Part shown: positions 52,193-59,871 of the stretch, in pieces
Layout of the letters: each line of letters begins with the position of its first letter
Position numbering within the stretch: position 1 is the stretch's first letter
From: UBA7236 sp035439505
GTDB taxonomy: Bacteria > Bacteroidota > Bacteroidia > Chitinophagales > BACL12
Length of the DNA stretch: 64,000 nucleotides
Direction of reading: 5' to 3'
Assembly: GCA_035439505.1 (NCBI GenBank)
Contig: DAORKJ010000007.1
Location: 1-64,000, forward strand
Notes under the pieces: generated by a model
Told to the model about the DNA's origin: nothing
Databases searched by the model: none
Seen by the model: the letters and a program-made list of their open reading frames with translations, nothing else
Position numbers and translations under genes: made by a program

Positions 52193-53584
52193 ATGAAACA
52201 AATTGTCTTTGCCCTTTTAATTTTTATTAACTGTCAACTAGCTACTGCACAATACACTAAATTAGTTGATATGAATGGCGTTGAAACCGGTGCCTATCCA
52301 TATCACGCAGAATTTTATTATGATGGCAATTTTTTATACGGCACAACATCTGCAGGTGGATTAACAGGTCATGGTATAATTTTCCGTTTAAAAACAGACG
52401 GAACCGAATTTTCCAAAATTGTGGATTTTGACGACGCTGTAACAGGTAGTAGTCCTAAAAGCGGACTTATTTCTGATGGCACTTATTTGTATGGCACTAC
52501 AAGTAGTGGTGGACCACTTGGTGGAGGTGTAATTTTTAAAGTTAAACCCGATGGTTCAGATTTTATTTTAATTCATGAATTTATCGGGGGTGATGATGGT
52601 GGAAATTTAAAAGGTAAACTATTTTTTGATGGCAGCTATTTGTATGGCCTATCACCACAAGGAGGTGACAACTCAGCAGGAATGATATATAAATTAAAAC
52701 CGGATGGCAGTGAATATGCAGTGATTTTTAGTTTTGATGGAGAAGAAACCGGTGTTACACCAAATGGTGCTCTTGTTTCTGATGGCACTTATTTGTATGG
52801 AATGACAGTGAGTGGTGGAACCGATTTTTTAGGCGCCGCATTTAAAGTTAAAAAAGACGGAACAGATTTTGTAAAAATAATGGATATGCTCGATGACCCG
52901 AATGGCGCATTTGGATATGGAAGTTTAATTTATGATGGTACTTATCTCTATGGCATGACCAATAACGGAGGCGAAGAAAATCGTGGTACTATTTTCAAAA
53001 TGTTAACGGATGGTTCAGGTTATCAAAAACTACTTGATTTTAATAGTGATAACGGTGCACAACCACTTGGCTCATTAATTTTAGATGGAACTACTTTGTA
53101 TGGCATGGCCGAACTGGGAGGACCGGATAATTTTGGTTTCGTTTTTCAAATTCAAACTGATGGCAGCGACTATCAGCAACTAGTAGATTTTAATGGTGCT
53201 GAAAATGGCAGTTTACCTTTTGGCACTTTGTTAATGGTTAACAAAGCTTTGTTTGGCATGACCAACAGCGGTGGTACCAGCGATGCAGGTGTGGCTTTTC
53301 GTTATGGTGAAGAAGAAATTCCTACTGCTATCACATCAATAAATAGTACTTCATTTGAAATTTTGCCAAACCCAAATAACGGTCAATTTAATTTGAATAT
53401 CGGTAACCAATTTCAGAATGAAAAATTCACACTTGTTATTTATAATACGATTGGACAAAAAGTATATACGGCCAATCAAGTTTCTTCAGGTAAAATAACG
53501 CTCAGTCAGCCCAAACCCGGGATATACATCGCACAAATTAATTCAGCACTTGGAAATTATACCACTCAATTTATGATAGAATAA
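52193..53584 (+). CDS. GloVer-repeat T9SS cargo protein (paralogue 1)
   Basis: The product has 463 residues with a signal peptide (MKQIVFALLIFINCQLATAQ). About eight repeats of about 45 residues match the GloVer tandem repeat: YLYGTTSSGGPLGGGVIFKV, YLYGLSPQGGDNSAGMIYKL, YLYGMTVSGGTDFLGAAFKV, with KPDGS/KTDGT turns and DFD/SFDG acidic turns between. The C-terminus is a type A sorting domain (EILPNPNNGQFN, PGIYIAQINSA, TTQFMIE). It is closely related to the product at 58324-59697. Surface location by T9SS is predicted; function is unknown. Confidence 0.88.
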   Translation: MKQIVFALLIFINCQLATAQYTKLVDMNGVETGAYPYHAEFYYDGNFLYGTTSAGGLTGHGIIFRLKTDGTEFSKIVDFDDAVTGSSPKSGLISDGTYLYGTTSSGGPLGGGVIFKVKPDGSDFILIHEFIGGDDGGNLKGKLFFDGSYLYGLSPQGGDNSAGMIYKLKPDGSEYAVIFSFDGEETGVTPNGALVSDGTYLYGMTVSGGTDFLGAAFKVKKDGTDFVKIMDMLDDPNGAFGYGSLIYDGTYLYGMTNNGGEENRGTIFKMLTDGSGYQKLLDFNSDNGAQPLGSLILDGTTLYGMAELGGPDNFGFVFQIQTDGSDYQQLVDFNGAENGSLPFGTLLMVNKALFGMTNSGGTSDAGVAFRYGEEEIPTAITSINSTSFEILPNPNNGQFNLNIGNQFQNEKFTLVIYNTIGQKVYTANQVSSGKITLSQPKPGIYIAQINSALGNYTTQFMIE

Positions 53585-53681
53585 ATTACTTATTGTATTT
53601 TTTACAATAAGTCAACAAATTTGAAAAAAAACTTATCTGTTATTTGGTTCATTTCCTAAAACAAGCAAACGGTAAACTGGA

Positions 53682-54271
53682 TCACACTTTCATAATTTTC
53701 ACATAATGCACTTGCAAATCGTTAATTTGTAGTGTGAGAAAATAATGTCCATCCGGAATACTATTTGTCGGTGNNNNNNNNNNNNNNNNNNNNNNNNNNN
53801 NNNNNNNNNNNNNNNNNNNNNNNNNNNNNNNNNNNNNNNNNNNNNNNNNNNNNNNNNNNNNNNNNNNNNNNNNACTGTTTCAAATATATAAAATCCTTCC
53901 GCATTAGATAAGGTTTTTCCACGCAAATTAAATCCGGTATTATCATAAGCACCTGCTGCATTAGCATGCCAGATATCAATTATAGTATTGGCAATAGTAG
54001 CGGTGCAATCTAATGTTTGCACTCTCCCACTTATTACTAATCGTGTTCCGGGTTCTGCTAAATCTGCTAATAAATTGTCAATAATATCCGGCGCATCAGC
54101 CGTGTAAAACGGTCCCTGACCATAATAATCAAGGGTAGTAGGATTACACGCACCTAACACCGTTAAAGGCTGACGCGAATTTGCTTTAGTGCTTGTATTG
54201 ATCAAACCTAAAGAGAAACCTGCCAAAGCTGTATTGCGCAGGAATTGACGACGGGAGTTATTTTCTTTCAT
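53682..54271 (-). CDS. intradiol dioxygenase-like protein with Tat signal and probable T9SS tail, split by gap
   Basis: The visible N-terminal part (ATG 54271 to 53874) begins with a Tat-type signal (SRRQFLRNTALAGFSLGLIN) and matches the intradiol ring-cleavage dioxygenase start: QGPFYTADAPDII, GTRLVISGRVQTLDC, and IIDIWHANAAGAYDNTGF with a likely first Tyr ligand. After the 100-N gap, the frame ending at TGA 53682 reads PDGHYFLTLQINDLQV then KIMK, a T9SS tail. A different post-gap frame that joins in phase reads no sensible protein. The iron-ligand core (Tyr, His, His) and most of the sorting domain are missing, so the true gap is several hundred bases. Confidence 0.7.
53774..53873. other. 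assembly gap (100 N) inside the dioxygenase gene
   Basis: A fixed run of 100 N. The flanking frames differ, so the real missing length is not a simple continuation of the in-phase reading. Confidence 1.
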
Positions 54272-54343
54272 AAGTATGCTGTATGTAAATATAGTTACTA
54301 ATTTGGAAAGGGTTCAAATAAATTATGTTAAAATGTCAAAAGA

Positions 54344-54535
54344 TTAAATCCCCTTGCATTCCGCTTCCTCACAACTTTTCATTTTCATCAACAGCATATA
54401 AGCACCTTTTACCACAAATATTTTATCTGCAGTATCTAATTCAACTTCAAAAACAATTTGTTCATACGAATTGTGGCCAAATGGTATCCATCTCAAAACA
54501 AAGAAACAACAAAATTTCCATATATTTACTGATAA
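54344..54535 (-). pseudogene. possible remnant of a small protein gene
   Basis: Reading leftward, 63 codons stay open with convincing protein text (WIPFGHNSYEQIVFEVELDT, then ADKIFVVKGAYMLLMKMKSC, then EEAECKGI) and end at TAA 54346-54344. No in-frame start codon precedes the text. An ATG in another frame at about 54520 starts MEILLFLCFEMDTIWP, so a frameshift near 54480 may have broken a small gene. The rightward frame at the same place looks like chance. Family unknown. Confidence 0.35.
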
Positions 54536-54663
54536 TCAATCACTTACAAAAAGTCTTTATATAATTACATTTAGTTGAACCACCATCCTGCTACAATAAG
54601 CATTTTTCCTACTTTGTTATTCTCCGATAAAATCCGTATTTTGTTTGTTCTAAAACTACCGCT

Positions 54664-56280
54664 ATGAAAAAATTATTACTCATTTTAACTTGTGTTACAC
54701 ACCAATTGTATGCTCAAACGGAATTAACACTAGTAAAAGATATTAATCCCGGTGAACCTAATAGTGCTCCAGGATTATTTGCACATGTTAATGATCAATT
54801 ATTTTTTATTGCCAATAATGGCACCAACGGAATCGAATTATGGAAAACAGATGGCACTGAAGCTAATACCATAATGATAAAAGATATTGGCTCCGGCAGC
54901 AATAGTTATTGTGAATCAACGTTTGGTTGCGGAAGTGAATTTATTGTGATGAACAATATTATTTATTTCAGAGCAACTGATGCATCACATGGTGCTGAAC
55001 TGTGGAGAAGTGATGGAACGGAAGCAGGAACTTATTTGGTAAAAGATATTAATCCCGGTCCTGGCGATTGCTCCAATTCGGTTTTTATGTCGGGACAATA
55101 TTTTGCTCAAATGAATGATGTAATATATTTTGCTGCTGATGGTGGTGGCAATAATATTGAATTATGGAGAAGTGATGGAACCGAGCTTGGCACTTATATG
55201 GTAAAAGATTTTGCCGCAGGTGCAAGCAGTATTCCGCAATATATTACAGCTATTGACGACAATATTTATTTTCAATGTAAAAATACTGCGGGCGAATCTG
55301 AAGTTTGGAAAAGTGATGGCACTGAAGCAGGTTCCGTATTATTAAAACAAATGTGGATGCGTGCATTTGAATATACCAATATGTTTGTTCAATTTAACGA
55401 TCATATTTATTTTCCAGGTGCCGCAACCGACCCTTACGATTTAGAATTATGGCGCACCGATGGCACTGCTGCAGGCACTGAATTATTTTATGAATTAAAT
55501 CCCGAAGAAGGTGACGGCAGCGACCCAAAACAATTTCATATTGTAAATGATAAATTACTTTTTGTTGCTAGCCCGGAATCGGAACGACAATTATTTACTT
55601 CAGATGGAACTGTAGCAGGAACAACAGTTTTGGAGGATGAAAATGGTAATCCTTTTTCACCGGCTGATTATGGCTATTTACAATCTGATAGTAAATTATA
55701 TTTCCAGGGCGACAATGCCACACATGAAGGACTTTGGATTACAGACGGTAACAGCAGCGGAACTAAATTTTTATTACAAATTGAATCCGGCGGTTTTGAT
55801 GAAAATGCTGCCGCAAAAATTACAGGAAATAATATTGTTTTTAGCGCTTACGACGATGATAATGGTTGCACCACTTTGTTTCAAAGCAATGGTAGTGAAG
55901 ATGGCACTTTTCAGGCAACTACCTGCGATGACATCAGTTACCCTACTGCATTAACAGAATATAATGGCACTATTATTTTTAATGGAACCAATGATGCTGT
56001 TGGTGCGGAATTATTTCAATTCATTACTGAATTTGAAGTTGCCATTAACAATATTGCCACACCAGCAACATTTAATGTTTTTCCAAATCCTGCTATTGAT
56101 TTTATCAATTTAAATTTTTCAAATCAAGATGCTTCAGACGCAACCATTATCATAAAAGACATAACCGGAAAAATTGCTGGTCAATATTCTACAAGTAATA
56201 ATCTGGAAATAAATTATTTATCGCCCGGCATTTATTTTATACAGGCTGGTAATTTGATAACGCAATTTGTAAAATTATAA
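54664..56280 (+). CDS. ELWxxDGT-repeat T9SS cargo protein
   Basis: The product has 538 residues with a signal peptide (MKKLLLILTCVTHQLYAQ). At least six repeats show the family signature: ELWKTDGTEANTIMIKDIGS, ELWRSDGTEAGTYLVKDINP, ELWRSDGTELGTYMVKDFAA, EVWKSDGTEAGSVLL, ELWRTDGTAAGTELF, and LFTSDGTVAGTTVLED. These beta-propeller blades are followed by a type A sorting domain (NVFPNPAIDFINL, PGIYFIQAGN, TQFVKL). It converges with the WecG-type gene with two bases between stops. Extracellular role unknown. Confidence 0.88.
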   Translation: MKKLLLILTCVTHQLYAQTELTLVKDINPGEPNSAPGLFAHVNDQLFFIANNGTNGIELWKTDGTEANTIMIKDIGSGSNSYCESTFGCGSEFIVMNNIIYFRATDASHGAELWRSDGTEAGTYLVKDINPGPGDCSNSVFMSGQYFAQMNDVIYFAADGGGNNIELWRSDGTELGTYMVKDFAAGASSIPQYITAIDDNIYFQCKNTAGESEVWKSDGTEAGSVLLKQMWMRAFEYTNMFVQFNDHIYFPGAATDPYDLELWRTDGTAAGTELFYELNPEEGDGSDPKQFHIVNDKLLFVASPESERQLFTSDGTVAGTTVLEDENGNPFSPADYGYLQSDSKLYFQGDNATHEGLWITDGNSSGTKFLLQIESGGFDENAAAKITGNNIVFSAYDDDNGCTTLFQSNGSEDGTFQATTCDDISYPTALTEYNGTIIFNGTNDAVGAELFQFITEFEVAINNIATPATFNVFPNPAIDFINLNFSNQDASDATIIIKDITGKIAGQYSTSNNLEINYLSPGIYFIQAGNLITQFVKL

Positions 56281-56282
56281 GA

Positions 56283-57095
56283 TTACTTTTTCCGAAATTC
56301 TTTAAATACTATCGGAATAAATTGCATATCATCCACAAAATAACGTTTGAATAAACGTCCCGGCTCTTGTGTAAATCGGTAGAACCATTCCATACCTATT
56401 TTTTGCCAGAATTTCGGAGCGCGTTTTTTTATGTTGAGATAAAATTCATAAGAAGCTCCTAACAATAAAAATAATGGCATAATGCGCTGTGGATTGCCCT
56501 GTGCGGCATTATGTTGTTTTACATGTTCAATCAACCCCAACGCAATATGATTTTGTTTTGGAAAACGAATGCCCAAAAATACATACTCCGGCTGAAAATC
56601 ATCAAATAATGGTTGACATCCTTCAATTACCGCATCCATGGCTGCTTTATCGTTTTCATCAAAAAACGGTGGTACATAATACACCATGTTGGCATATTCC
56701 TTTTTTAATAATTCACCAACCTGTTCATTGGGAGCAATAACCATGATGCGTTTATTATGGCGAATTAATTCTTTCCATAACAACGGAAATAATTCAGAAC
56801 CCGGCAACCTGCGTTGTAACACCTTATCTTTTCCCAACATTTTGCTCACCCAAATAATGGGCTGACCGTCAGGAATGATATAAAAACATTTTTTCAAAAT
56901 CGCCGCAAGCGCACTGTATTTTTTGTCGTTGAGTTTTACAACATCATCCACATTTGGTGTAAATAATAAAGGTAGTTTATCACCATCGGGCTGATACTCC
57001 TGTTGGAAATTAACCATTGATGCAATAGTCGCATCAAAATTAGAATCATTAATTAAATCGAGCTCAAAAATGCGGGTTCGCTTCAGCATGTTCAC
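56283..57095 (-). CDS. WecG/TagA/CpsF family glycosyltransferase
   Basis: The product has up to 270 residues. The start is GTG 57095, which overlaps the upstream stop as GTGA; ATG 57089 two codons on is an alternative. Family signatures are FTPNVDDVVKLN, CFYIIPDGQPIIWVSKMLG, RRLPGSELFPLL, and the C-terminal YVFLGIRFPKQNHIAL, KRAPKFWQKIGMEWFYR and EPGRLFKRYFVDD. The enzyme transfers N-acetylmannosaminuronic acid or a similar sugar onto a lipid-linked acceptor during polysaccharide synthesis. It is translationally coupled to the epimerase-type gene before it, so the two likely supply and add the same sugar. Confidence 0.9.
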   Translation of the reverse strand: MNMLKRTRIFELDLINDSNFDATIASMVNFQQEYQPDGDKLPLLFTPNVDDVVKLNDKKYSALAAILKKCFYIIPDGQPIIWVSKMLGKDKVLQRRLPGSELFPLLWKELIRHNKRIMVIAPNEQVGELLKKEYANMVYYVPPFFDENDKAAMDAVIEGCQPLFDDFQPEYVFLGIRFPKQNHIALGLIEHVKQHNAAQGNPQRIMPLFLLLGASYEFYLNIKKRAPKFWQKIGMEWFYRFTQEPGRLFKRYFVDDMQFIPIVFKEFRKK

Positions 57096-58051
57096 GATTT
57101 ATTTCTGATATAATCTATCATATCTTTAATGGTTTGCTCCAGCGGATATTGTTGTTCCCAACCTGTATCGTTTTTGAGTTTCGACGAATCACCATAAATA
57201 ATAGGCTCATCGGTAGGGCGCAATAATTTAGGATCTACTTCAGTAGCTAAATGAATACCCATATAATTTTCTATGATAGGCACAATTTCATTTATTTCGT
57301 AAACCTTGTTGCCTGAAATATTATATACATCTCCCCATGTTCCTTTATCACTCAGTAACATTAAGGCATTAACCAAATCGCGCACGTCGGTAATGGCGCG
57401 TTTTGTTTTTAAATTACCCACTTTTAATACATCAATTTTTTTGCGTTCGATATCTACAGCACGATGTGTAAAGTCAGCAACAACATCATTGGTTTTTCTT
57501 GGACCTGTTGTATTAAAAATGCGCGCACGAATGCAGCGTATTTTATCGTTTTGATAATATTGAAAGGATAGTAAATCCTGACCTACTTTACTCACCCCAT
57601 ATGGATGTAATGGTAACAAAGCTGCAGTTTCTTTTACAGGTGTATTTTCAGGCGTTAACGAAGCACCGTATTCTGCACTAGAACAGGCAACTACCACTAC
57701 AGGGTCGTAATTTTTATTAGTCTTGCGGACAGATTTTATTGCTTCAAACACATTGATAGTACCATTTACATTGGTATCCATTGTTTCCTGAGGACGATGC
57801 CAGCTAACCGTCGGATAACTTTGAGCGGCAAGATGAAATATTTTGTCCGGTTGTAAATCGAAAATAATATCGTGTAAACGCTGATAATAACGAACATCAC
57901 ACTCAATTAAACTAGCCTTGCCGTGTATATCATGCATGTCGGTGGTGGGCTTGTAAAAAGTGCCGACAATATCGCGTTCTCCCTGGGCGTAATACATATC
58001 AATCATATGCGAACCAACCATGCCACAGGCGCCGGTTATTAATATTTTCAT
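57092..58051 (-). CDS. NAD-dependent epimerase/dehydratase (GDP-sugar type)
   Basis: ATG 58051 begins MKILITGACGMVGSHMIDMY, giving 319 residues. The Rossmann motif is GACGMVGSH. The catalytic triad is seen as Ser in ACSSAEYG and Tyr/Lys in YGVSK. Substrate-side residues such as HLAAQSYPTVSWHRP and RIFNTTGPRKTNDVVADF resemble GDP-mannose 4,6-dehydratase and GDP-6-deoxy-lyxo-hexulose reductase relatives. It forms or reduces a 6-deoxy sugar nucleotide. The WecG-type glycosyltransferase gene overlaps its end by four bases. The exact reaction is not decided by sequence. Confidence 0.87.
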   Translation of the reverse strand: MKILITGACGMVGSHMIDMYYAQGERDIVGTFYKPTTDMHDIHGKASLIECDVRYYQRLHDIIFDLQPDKIFHLAAQSYPTVSWHRPQETMDTNVNGTINVFEAIKSVRKTNKNYDPVVVVACSSAEYGASLTPENTPVKETAALLPLHPYGVSKVGQDLLSFQYYQNDKIRCIRARIFNTTGPRKTNDVVADFTHRAVDIERKKIDVLKVGNLKTKRAITDVRDLVNALMLLSDKGTWGDVYNISGNKVYEINEIVPIIENYMGIHLATEVDPKLLRPTDEPIIYGDSSKLKNDTGWEQQYPLEQTIKDMIDYIRNKS

Positions 58052-58129
58052 CGTAGTTGTTCCAGTAATTTTGTGCAAATATCGGAAGAAAAATGGGAAT
58101 CCTAGGTATTATCAGCGGTAAAAGGAACG

Positions 58130-58162
58130 CGGATGACACGGATGACGCGGATTTACGCGGAG
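58130..58162. repeat. 9-bp tandem CGGATGACR repeat
   Basis: CGGATGACA and CGGATGACG in direct tandem (58130-58147), followed by CGGATTTACG and CGGAG. This GC-rich patch lies between the divergent epimerase gene and the GloVer gene. Such ACGCGGAT-type patches occur as dispersed intergenic repeats in some Bacteroidota. Confidence 0.65.
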
Positions 58163-58323
58163 TGTTTTTAGTATAGTTATTAATCCTATTTACTCTGAAA
58201 GTAAACCAATTTGGAACCGGCCAAAGGTAGGAATTCGGATTCCTCTTCTCCCCCTTTTGTGGTATTTCAACGCCAGTTCATTTTTTGGTACTTTGTCATT
58301 CCTGATTTTTAAAACAACTTGAT

Positions 58324-59697
58324 ATGAAACTGAAATTATTTACATGCATTTCTTTAATTCCGTTTTTTGCAAATGCACAGTATACCAAACTCATGGATTT
58401 TGGCACTACTGAAACCGGCGCTTATCCGCATTTTGCCGATTTTTATTATGCTGATGGTTATTTATACGGCACTACCACAAATTGGGGACTGTATAACGAT
58501 GGCACTGTATTTAAAATTAAAACCGATGGTTCCGATTTTGTCAAGCTGCTCGATTTTCAAGATACTATAACAGGTGCCGTGGGACAAAGCGGACTGGTTT
58601 CAGATGGCACTTATTTATACGGCATAACAAAATATCAAGCCGCTTATGGCTTTGGAGGCATTTATAAAATTAAAATGGATGGCTCCGATTTTGTTAAAAT
58701 TTACGATTTCCCCGGTGAAGAAGGGGGCCGCTTTCCCGAAGGAAAATTATTTTACGACGGCGAATATTTATTCGGTATGTCACCCTTCGGCGGTAGTTAT
58801 TCAAAAGGATTTATTTACAGATTAAAAACCGATGGCTCCGATTTTACAAATATTTTTAGCTTCGACGGACCCTCCTCCGGAACGGGACCTTATGGTGCTT
58901 TAATTTCAGACGGCACATTTTTATATGGCATGACAACCTATGGTGGATTATTAAATCAAGGCACCGCATTTAAAGTGAAAAAAGATGGAACATCTTACCA
59001 AAAATTAATGGACATGCAAGATGACCCAAATGGTTCCCTACCTTATGGTAGCCTGGTTTATGACGGAACTTATTTATACGGAATGACAAATATCGGCGGT
59101 GAATATAATTATGGTACTATTTTTAAAATATTAACCGATGGAAGCGGGTATGAAAAATTATACGATTTTGATCTTACTACCGGAGCCCAACCACTTGGCT
59201 CGTTAATTATCGATGGAACTACAATTTATGGCATGACAGAACTTGGTGGTCCTGATAACGATGGATTTGCTTTTCAGATAGATAATGATGGTAGTAATTT
59301 CACACATTTAATAGATTTCAATGGCGATAACGGTTCACTTCCATTTGGTAGTTTAATTAAAGTAAACGGTGCGTTATTTGGAATGACTGCTGAAGGTGGA
59401 GCAAATAATACCGGTGTGATTTTTCGTTACGGGGAAGAAGAAATTATTGCAGTAAATGAGTTCAATCAAAATGCTTTTCACGTATATCCTAACCCAAATT
59501 CCGGTGATTTTAATATTGTAATTGACGCTGTTAATTTAAATACCGGTTTATTACTCGAAGTAATTAACCCGCTCGGACAAATTGTATTATCTCAAAACAT
59601 CACTACCACCCAAACCCAAATTCATCTCTCACAAAAAATACCTGGTATTTATTTAATTAAATGCGGGACTAATATATCTACAGTATTTGTTTTTTAA
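58324..59697 (+). CDS. GloVer-repeat T9SS cargo protein (paralogue 2)
   Basis: The product has 457 residues with a signal peptide (MKLKLFTCISLIPFFANAQ), paralogous to the protein at 52193-53584 over its whole length (YTKLMDFGTTETGAYPHFAD versus YTKLVDMNGVETGAYPYHAE). About eight blades carry YLYGTTTNWG, YLFGMSPFGGSYSKGFIYRL, FLYGMTTYGGLLNQGTAFKV and similar. It ends in a type A sorting domain (HVYPNPNSGDFNIV, PGIYLIKCGT). It stands alone, bounded on both sides by short intergenic repeats. A TACTTTG seven-mer 34 bases before the ATG is only a weak promoter candidate. Confidence 0.88.
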   Translation: MKLKLFTCISLIPFFANAQYTKLMDFGTTETGAYPHFADFYYADGYLYGTTTNWGLYNDGTVFKIKTDGSDFVKLLDFQDTITGAVGQSGLVSDGTYLYGITKYQAAYGFGGIYKIKMDGSDFVKIYDFPGEEGGRFPEGKLFYDGEYLFGMSPFGGSYSKGFIYRLKTDGSDFTNIFSFDGPSSGTGPYGALISDGTFLYGMTTYGGLLNQGTAFKVKKDGTSYQKLMDMQDDPNGSLPYGSLVYDGTYLYGMTNIGGEYNYGTIFKILTDGSGYEKLYDFDLTTGAQPLGSLIIDGTTIYGMTELGGPDNDGFAFQIDNDGSNFTHLIDFNGDNGSLPFGSLIKVNGALFGMTAEGGANNTGVIFRYGEEEIIAVNEFNQNAFHVYPNPNSGDFNIVIDAVNLNTGLLLEVINPLGQIVLSQNITTTQTQIHLSQKIPGIYLIKCGTNISTVFVF

Positions 59698-59730
59698 AAG
59701 CAACCTGCCAAAGGCAGACAGGCACTGATT

Positions 59731-59787
59731 AAACGGATTTAATGGGTTTAAACGGATTTAATCTGTCCTTATCCGTTAAATCCGTTT
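59731..59787. repeat. AAACGGATTTAA direct and inverted repeat
   Basis: AAACGGATTTAA occurs at 59731-59742 and 59750-59761. Its inverse, TTAAATCCGTTT, is at 59776-59787. The second copy and the inverse can form a 12-bp stem with a 14-base loop. The element lies between the GloVer gene and the DUF4331 operon terminator and may be a dispersed repeat. Confidence 0.75.
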
Positions 59788-59812
59788 AATCTGTGTTCCT
59801 TTTTTAAGCGTC

Positions 59813-59842
59813 TAAAAAAAAAGAGGGGCCTAACGACCCCTC
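59813..59842 (-). terminator. rho-independent terminator of the DUF4331 operon
   Basis: GAGGGG (59823-59828) pairs with CCCCTC (59837-59842), with ten T residues following on the minus strand. It lies 30 bases beyond the stop at 59872. Confidence 0.7.
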
Positions 59843-59871
59843 CTTAATATAAACAAACATACAAGCACCTT

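Noticed and set aside
53699..53773. In-phase continuation of the dioxygenase beyond the gap
   Set aside because: It reads HRQIVFRMDIIFSHYK, unlike the family or a sorting domain. The frame ending at 53682 fits a T9SS tail, and the gap length is arbitrary.
54325..54564. 79-codon rightward frame
   Set aside because: The composition is random-looking, and the opposite strand carries a more convincing protein remnant.
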